DNA of 64,000 nt from Ecdyonurus torrentis (taxonomy: Eukaryota > Arthropoda > Insecta > Ephemeroptera > Heptageniidae). Below are positions 56,238-64,000 of this stretch, piece after piece. The stretch lies in NCBI GenBank assembly GCA_949318235.1, contig OX439136.1, positions 11,849,313-11,913,312 of the forward strand, written 5' to 3'. Position 1 is the first letter of the stretch. Every line of letters begins with the position of its first letter. Below the pieces are notes generated by a model, which saw only the letters and a list, made by a program, of their open reading frames with translations, had not been told where the DNA came from and did not search any database. Both the position numbers and the translations under genes were made by a program.

Positions 56238-57126
56238 GTATATATACACACACACTCAAATATTATTTTATTTAATATTAAATAACATGATATTTAGGTA
56301 CCACCAATATATTGCAAATAAAATAGCCGGTTACTTCTAATGGAAGTATATACGGTTGATCTTTCGTACACAGAATAGAAGTTCAATTCTTTAGATGAGA
56401 AACTTTGGAAAATTGTGGTTTGGGAATGACTGAAATAAGAGTATAATGGGTAAACATATACAGCAAGTTTATAGTGCGAAATTTGTGGGGAAGAGATGAA
56501 GATTAATTCATTGTGGATTTAACTTCCGGTCTATACACGGGGTACGATATAAAGAGAACAGGTATTAAATTTCGTCATCATCACGACGTAACAAAGTTCT
56601 CATGTTATAAAGTTTAAATTTAAAAAAATTCTATTCACAATTGAATTTCATGACATTATATATATATGATATGATTTTCACTAATATATAGAACAAAAAT
56701 CTGAATTTAAAGTATTAAAATTTACTAAAAAAGTGAGATGAAAAGTTAAATAGTTTTTATGTTAAAAAATGTAAAACTATTTCATTTTAAGAGGGTGAGA
56801 TGCAAGAAAATCGGGTCGAAAATGCAATCACTATCTTATAATTTTTTGTTTATCTTGTTCCCTTTAGAAAATTTACTTTAGAGATATTTAGTTTTGACTA
56901 TACATATTTTTTTAATTGGCTTGTTAGTATAAAAGCTAATAAAATTCGAATGTATTTCAAAGCATAATTGTGATTTTCAAATTTATATATTTTGGTTGAT
57001 CATTATTTCATAGAAATTAATTTAAAACTATATATTATTTACTTCATGGGTATTTTATATTTCGTATATCGATACATAAAACCATTCAGTTTGTGAGATT
57101 ATATTGCTGTTAACCTTTCTCTCTAA
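56236..57126. other. AT-rich intergenic stretch
   Basis: Nothing recognisable. A slightly GC-richer part at 56340-56600 has no open frame of note. Confidence 0.5.
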
Positions 57127-57283
57127 AGGCCGAAGCAGCCGTCAATCGGTTCCTGACCGATAACCGTGCGACAACTATCGCTGGCTCCCGATTGGCTTAG
57201 CGCAAAAAGTTAGACCAATCCTAACTCTAGCGCACTCTTACGGTCCTTGTCGCAAAAAGACCGACTGACGGCTGCGTTGGGCT
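57127..57283. mobile_element. Small GC-rich MITE
   Basis: AGCAGCCGTCAATCGGT at the left and ACCGACTGACGGCTGCG at the right form terminal inverted repeats around a GC-richer core. It stands out by composition from its AT-rich flanks and abuts a long compound microsatellite. Confidence 0.6.
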
Positions 57284-57284
57284 T

Positions 57285-58289
<1,005 letters not shown>

Positions 58290-58745
58290 AAAAAAAACTA
58301 TGAGAAATGATGTTTCCCCTATGCTGGACAATGCATTAGGCACCACAAACATGGTGACAAAGCGCAAGGATGTGCAAGGGTTCTATAGGATGTATGAGCA
58401 TGACGTCAAACTAAATGCGTTTCAACGCCAGCATACAGGTAGCAATATAAATAAGATTGCTCACAGCAGCATACAGGACAATCGTCGATTTTTTGCTATT
58501 TTCTTTTAAAAATTAGTTGCTTGTTTTTTTTTTATTATTATATACTTTTTCTCGTATATTTAAATTTAAATGAAAAAAAAAACATAATTAAACCTGTTAA
58601 AAGCATCAATAATAAATATGTTCTCAAAAATATTACTATACGTATTTTTAAACTGGAAAATGTGTCATTTTCCCATACCAGCCCATGTTATTTAGTGCTT
58701 ACATATGGCGTTGACTTTTATAATGAATGCAACCACCCTATTAAA
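58290..58745. mobile_element. Family M copy (divergent)
   Basis: CCCCTATGCTGGACAATGCA TTAGGCACCACAAACATGGTG at the left and CATGTTATTTAGTGCTTACATATGGCGTTGAC at the right, with CTCAAAAATATTACTATACG and TTTTAAACTGGAAAATG inside, match the copy at 47690. Confidence 0.5.
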
Positions 58746-59524
58746 TTATTTCACTCTGTTTTTTGTTGTTCAATATTTTAGGATTTTATATTTTATTTAT
58801 TATATTTTTTATATTAACGTATTATACAAGTCCTTATCTCTGCAAAATAACTATTGAAAATTTTTATAATTTTTCACTGTATCATAATATATATTTCATC
58901 AAAGTAGAAAGAATTTAATTTTTCTCATGATTCGAGAGACAAGAGGAGTTAAAAAAATGGATTTTTTTTTCTTCTTTTTTTCTTCTAAAAAAAAAAAAGT
59001 TTGAAGTTGTTTTATTAAAATTGATAATCTCTCGTCATCTGCCCAACGGTGAAGGTTTTCTGTGTTTTCCCTTCTTCATATTCAGTTGAATACCGGGACA
59101 ATTCCTCAATTTTAGACCATACAGCCACCTCTCTTCCAATCCTTTATATTTTTACACTTTTATCCCTATCCTGAGCATCCTTTTATTCTCTATGACATGA
59201 GAATTTATCAATGCCGTATTTGGGCGAAAAGCATCTGCGTTTGACTTTCCCTTCGGTCTATTTTTATAAGTGACATTCATGAGAGAACAGATCAGATATC
59301 GGTAGTAACGGAGACAAAATCATTATAATTTTTGTTATTTAATCCACTAAAATTAAGGTATACATTTAATCAGAGCTTTGAAATAAAATGATCGTTTTTC
59401 CCTATTAAATTATACAAGGATGTTTTGGTATAGTATAAAAAAAAAAGTGAACCAAACATTTCCCCGCTTTTTTTTTTATTAAAGTGTAATAAAGGATGAA
59501 ATAAATGTCTTTAAAATAATTAAA
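58746..59524. other. AT-rich intergenic stretch
   Basis: A moderately complex segment at 59035-59290 shows no open frame or splice pattern I can support. Confidence 0.5.
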
Positions 59525-59715
59525 AGTTAGCATAAAGCCATAGACCACATAAAACAACATGAGCTTTTTAATGAATAAACACGAAATGGGATCTTCAAAA
59601 CTGATGACAGTTTTTACCAGAATGTTAATGTAGCCCAACGAGAGAGTGTGAAAAAACTGTAAAGTATGCAATTTGCGTGAATATTCATGTCTATGATGTC
59701 AGAAACATGCAAAAA
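59525..59715 (+). repeat. Dispersed repeat family P, copy 2
   Basis: Second copy of the repeat at 155-345, with the shared phrases GGGATCTTCAAAACTG, TTTTTACCAGAATG and AGTATGCAATTTGCGTGA. No terminal inverted repeat is visible. Confidence 0.6.
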
Positions 59716-60021
59716 TTAGTATGAAAATATTGTGCGGGTTGCATAAATCGAAATTTCTGATTACTGCTACAGGGCTACTGTTGGGTTTTGAGACAAACTA
59801 ATATTATTTATGTAAATCCCATCAAGTGTTATGTGATATAAATGCTTATGTTTTTCTCTGGTCTATTCCTATAATATAATTACAGATATTATGTCATAAA
59901 AATATAGAGCAGGGTAAATTTTTTTTCCACCAACATTCACCTGTCAATCATGTTTGCAAAATAAATAAATGAAAACGAACCCCTTTTTTATATCAATGAG
60001 CCAACTAGAGCAGCTGACCAT

Positions 60022-60025
<4 letters not shown>

Positions 60026-60108
<83 letters not shown>
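60026..60108 (+). repeat. (CT)n microsatellite
   Basis: A perfect CT run of about 41 units. Confidence 0.95.
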
Positions 60109-60110
<2 letters not shown>

Positions 60111-60492
60111 CTTTCTCTTCTCCAATCGCACTTCAATTTTACAAACAATGCTCTGCTTTCCCTTCAGTGTATATATTCATTATATTGCCATTTATCTCCC
60201 TATTTTGAATTGACACTGAAAAAAAATTTGCTGTAGAAATATTTTTTTTTCAGTGTAAAATACATACACAGAGATAATGATACGACAAATTTCAGTTTCA
60301 TATATATTATCATAAATTATGTTGTAATTAATATACAAGAGTTTTAACATGGTTTATTCTGTTACTTTGATTTTACTTTGAATAAGGGTTGATAAAAAAA
60401 TTAATATGAAATACAAGATCTACAAATTTAGTTAAACAATTTAAATCATTGTATTACCGCACTTACATAATTATTATTTATAAATTATTTAG

Positions 60493-60906
60493 CTATTAAA
60501 ACCCTTGTCATCTTACTTCTTTATTATTTAGAATACTAGATTCATAATTTCCATACCTTATTATCCATGAATTAGACACCATCACATTGATTTTGTATTT
60601 ATTTTTTATTTATTTTCTTTTTGACTGTTATATCGCGTATCTGACGTCACAATGTACCGCCGCCAATCACAGTCACCGCTCTGGTCACGTGATAAATTTA
60701 AGCCTTTCCCTCAAGTTCTTTACCCCTATCACGACCCCATCGTTACATTGTGACGTCAGATACGTGATATACCAGTCAAAAAGAAAATAAATAACAATAT
60801 ATACAAAATCAACGTGTTGGTGTCTAATTCATGGATAATAAGGTATGGTAATTATTAATCTAGTATTCTAAATGATAAAAAAGTAAGTTGACAAGGGCTT
60901 TAACAT
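60493..60906. mobile_element. Foldback element with arms of about 160 bp and paired TGACGTCA sites
   Basis: The left arm GCTATTAAAACCCTTGTCAT CTTACTT.. through CCATACCTTATTATCCATGA ATTAGACACC and CTTTTTGACTG..GTATCTGACGTCACAATGTA is mirrored at the right (TACATTGTGACGTCAGATAC.., GGTGTCTAATTCATGGATAA..). The loop includes CCAATCACAG and GGTCACGTGA. It has no transposase frame. Confidence 0.8.
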
Positions 60907-62921
60907 TTTTAAATAAGCTTGAAAAAAAAAACTATACCTGTTACATTTTTTTTATACAGTATATTATATATATTGTAAAAAAATTATTATGATTTATTAT
61001 GATTTATTATTATTTTGTAACCTGTCGTCACAACAAACACATTTTGATCTTTTTATAATGCAAAATATATAAAATTACAATTTATTCTATAAAAATAAAG
61101 AAAGTTAACTCTATGATAAATATTCTAATGCCGCATTTAAAACCATATCATGATGTTTTTAAAACAAAACCTGTTGCATTACATCTATTTTCATATTGTG
61201 AAATTAACTTTTAAAAAAAGGTTAAAAAAACATTGTTATATTTATTAGGAGCTCTATATAATAATCATGTAAACCACGTTACACTGAAAAAAACAAACTA
61301 TTTTACTAAATTCATGAGTGTTTGGGTTTTTGGTTCAGTGTATATTATATGTATGCCTTGCTGACCACATTTCGTCCCCAATAAGTAATTTTTAATAATC
61401 GGTACGATATGAGAAGCAATAAAAATCGTTCATGCCGCAGTGGAACCATAGTTTTGTTATCATAATTCAATAGGATCTGCGAAATGTCATATCCATGACA
61501 TTATATTCCGTATTATATATTTTAAAGTATATTTAAATTGTTTTCAAACTGGAAAAAAGAAGGAGAAAAATCAATCAAATTGTTATAATGTAATAATTAT
61601 TATTATTATAATACCGTATCATTTTTATTTTTTTTAATCTTACAGGACTTCTTGTGAAAGATGCGTAATATTGATATAAAAATAACTTATATAAGTTTTT
61701 GAGATAGAATTATATATTATTTATGTAAGAACTTTCAATCATTTTATTATTTATTTATTATTTTTATTAATTTTTTTAATTTTTTACTGAAATATTTATA
61801 AATGGAATTTGCGAGATATTTTACATTTCTTTGCCCATCTTGATGTAATATTATATTATACTTTCAATCTTGCAGGATGGAAAGTCATATAAAAATATAG
61901 AGTAGATAAGAGGATAAAATTTAAGAACTTACGGTATAATATACTTTTCTTACTGTGATATATTTAGTCAATTTTTATTATATGGTTTTCTTTAAGATAG
62001 TCTATTTTCTATTGGTCCTTTGCTCAGAAATGCAAATGAATCATATTATTTGTTAAAAAGTTGAGTATTTACAAGTTTGGATCTGCAATTAGAGCACATG
62101 TTATTTATTTTTTATAGAATACAGAGTTTGTGCTGTGTTTTTATAAAATTGTGTAGTTAAAAAAAGTTCACTCTGGCCAAAACAAGGTATCCCGCCAAAA
62201 GCTGTATCCGCGGTGCTAAACCAATCAGAGAGCGTGTTATAAACCTACTAGCTAATCACAGTTGACTTTATATTTTTAATTACACTGTATCCGCTCGAAC
62301 TAGTATTGGGAGAAGTGTATCATAGTAGGATGAGTTACCAAAAAAATAAATAAATAAATAAAAAATAAATATCTTTGGAAAGCAAAGTAAAAATTAGTAT
62401 TAAATTCAACTAGGACCAGATTTTTTGCCAAAAAAAACTACGCATTTTTTTTTTAAAACGTTCGATTTTGTGAAGTTTGATTTTATGAAGTCAAGTTTTT
62501 TCGGGTCCCTCGAGACTTCATAAAATCGAAAGTTTACTGTATTTCTTATGACGTATTTATTTTCTTAGCAAAATATGAAAATATTAAAAACCATCCGGAC
62601 AGGTGCTCATTTTTCAGTTTATTTTTCATTACGAAACAAAAATATAATATAATATATAGTTTCATTTTAATCAAAATTAAATCATTTTTTACATAATATA
62701 GTACCTGCATGTTATGAAATATATTTAAATGAAATTAATTTACACATATTTATCTTAACATAAACATCAACAAAAATCGAAGAAGAAAAAAAAAAAAGTT
62801 TATGACGTATGGGGTTAATTTTTTGTTTCACACGTCTCGCACGATAGAATAAATTGTGATATTTACACGCTATACTTTTAATATTACATGAATATATAAG
62901 GGAGACTTTTTCATGCCTTAC

Positions 62922-62961
<40 letters not shown>

Positions 62962-63535
62962 TATATGTTTGTGCTATTTTTCTTTTACTGTAAATGCTTT
63001 AATATAATAATTTTATAATATCGAACGGACAAAAATTAAACCTTTTTTAATCAACTGCCATAACCGTGAAATTTACTATATTATATAATGAATAAATTGA
63101 TATTCACGTGGTTAATTTTAATATGATTTTCATTCATGAATAATAATAAATATTTTAAATACCTGAGAATTTCTATATATATAAATATCTAAATTATTTT
63201 TGTTTTGTACGAAATTCCTTATTTAAGGTTGAAAATAGAGATTTGCGCGGGACAAAGCTGTAAAGCAAATAATTTTTGCTAATAATATTTAATTAGTAAT
63301 AATAATAAACAATTTAAATGTAAACCATTGCAACAAGATGATAGGTTATATTTCAACTGGAAACACTCACTTTTTCTCAGATTCTAATTGATTTATAGGA
63401 ATAAAATTTAATTATATACATAGATCTACTGTAGAATTTTATGGTGTTTATTTATTGAAATTTGTTTGAGAAAAAGTTTTAAAAATCTCTGATTTTTTTT
63501 TTTTTTTTTTTTTTTTTGCTGGGGTAAAAAGTTAT

Positions 63536-63537
<2 letters not shown>
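60907..63537. other. AT-rich intergenic region, no gene seen
   Basis: It contains a small hairpin at 62460-62532 (TTTGATTTTATGAAGTC / GACTTCATAAAATCGAAA), a CCAATCAGAGAGC..TTATAAACC stretch at about 62219-62250 reminiscent of the element at 5769-6120, and T-runs at 62925-62960 and 63490-63517. Confidence 0.5.

Positions 63538-63631
<94 letters not shown>
63538..63631 (+). repeat. (TA)n microsatellite
   Basis: A perfect TA run of about 46 units near the right edge of the window. Confidence 0.95.
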
Positions 63632-63633
<2 letters not shown>

Positions 63634-64000
63634 TACACCTCTTTTCACAAAAACTGATACGTTAATGCATACTATTGCATATGTATGAACGAAGCATTTC
63701 TCCTAATTTCTAGTAAAAACGTATCAAATTATTTGAAAATTTATTATTTTTTATAAAAATATATTATACTTTAAAAACAATATTGATTCAATAAATTTAA
63801 AATTTTATCTGCCAAAAATTGAAAATTAGCAAAACAAATACTATACATACAAGATAAGGACACGCTCGGCCAATTTGAGTATTTAGATACTAAAATATCT
63901 GTTTAACATTAAATTTAATTATTTTTTACTCACAATTTTTTTTTATCATTCTTTATATAAATTTATGTATACAAAATCGACTTTTTTGTTATAATCGACT

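Overview
The window is a strongly AT-rich piece of a metazoan nuclear genome. Genes are split by GT-AG introns, and the intergenic and intronic DNA is full of microsatellites, homopolymers and inverted-repeat (foldback or MITE-like) elements. There is nothing prokaryotic, organellar or viral in it. The word 'taggccta' recurs, and the gene content points to an invertebrate; I cannot name the lineage from sequence alone.

Five protein-coding genes can be reconstructed. (1) The first seven coding exons of a cyclin-G-associated kinase (GAK/auxilin-2 type) lie on the minus strand from 7760 down to the left edge. (2) A two-exon gene of unknown function (385 aa) is nested on the plus strand in the large GAK intron (3724-5311). 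(3) TMEM115, plus strand, 8236-11564, three coding exons, is head-to-head with GAK across about 475 bp. (4) METAP2, methionine aminopeptidase 2, minus strand, 30972-23754, nine coding exons, 492 aa, has every metal-binding residue. (5) A C-terminal RING-finger protein, minus strand, 44759-32651, has five coding exons (526 aa), two of which consist mainly of in-frame tandem repeats. From about 46 kb to the right end I find no convincing host gene, only repeats.

The most striking feature is the 12919-19644 insertion. It holds eight near-identical units of about 886-888 bp, four in one orientation and four in the other, forming a 6.7-kb palindrome flanked by a 14-bp direct repeat. Each unit carries a complete type-I-like hammerhead ribozyme motif (CTGATGA, a 5-bp stem II, GAAA, a GTC cleavage triplet and a matching 6-bp stem I). 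About 50-60 nt upstream of it is a CCAAT/TATAAAA/TCAGT promoter-like block. This looks like a self-cleaving, retrozyme- or Penelope-like non-autonomous retroelement array whose transcripts should self-process into units of about 886 nt.

Other repeat architecture includes: two large foldback elements built from short internal repeats (40168-43679, CAAGATCTTG words; 53924-56076, GATGACACAACG words); a 3-kb inverted repeat with arms of about 900 bp (34948-37985); a hAT-like element (38054-39597); and several multi-copy MITE families. Four different foldback families carry a perfect TGACGTCA octamer in both arms. Sequence at the ends of the hammerhead array recurs in shorter elements elsewhere in the window, which suggests a related family.
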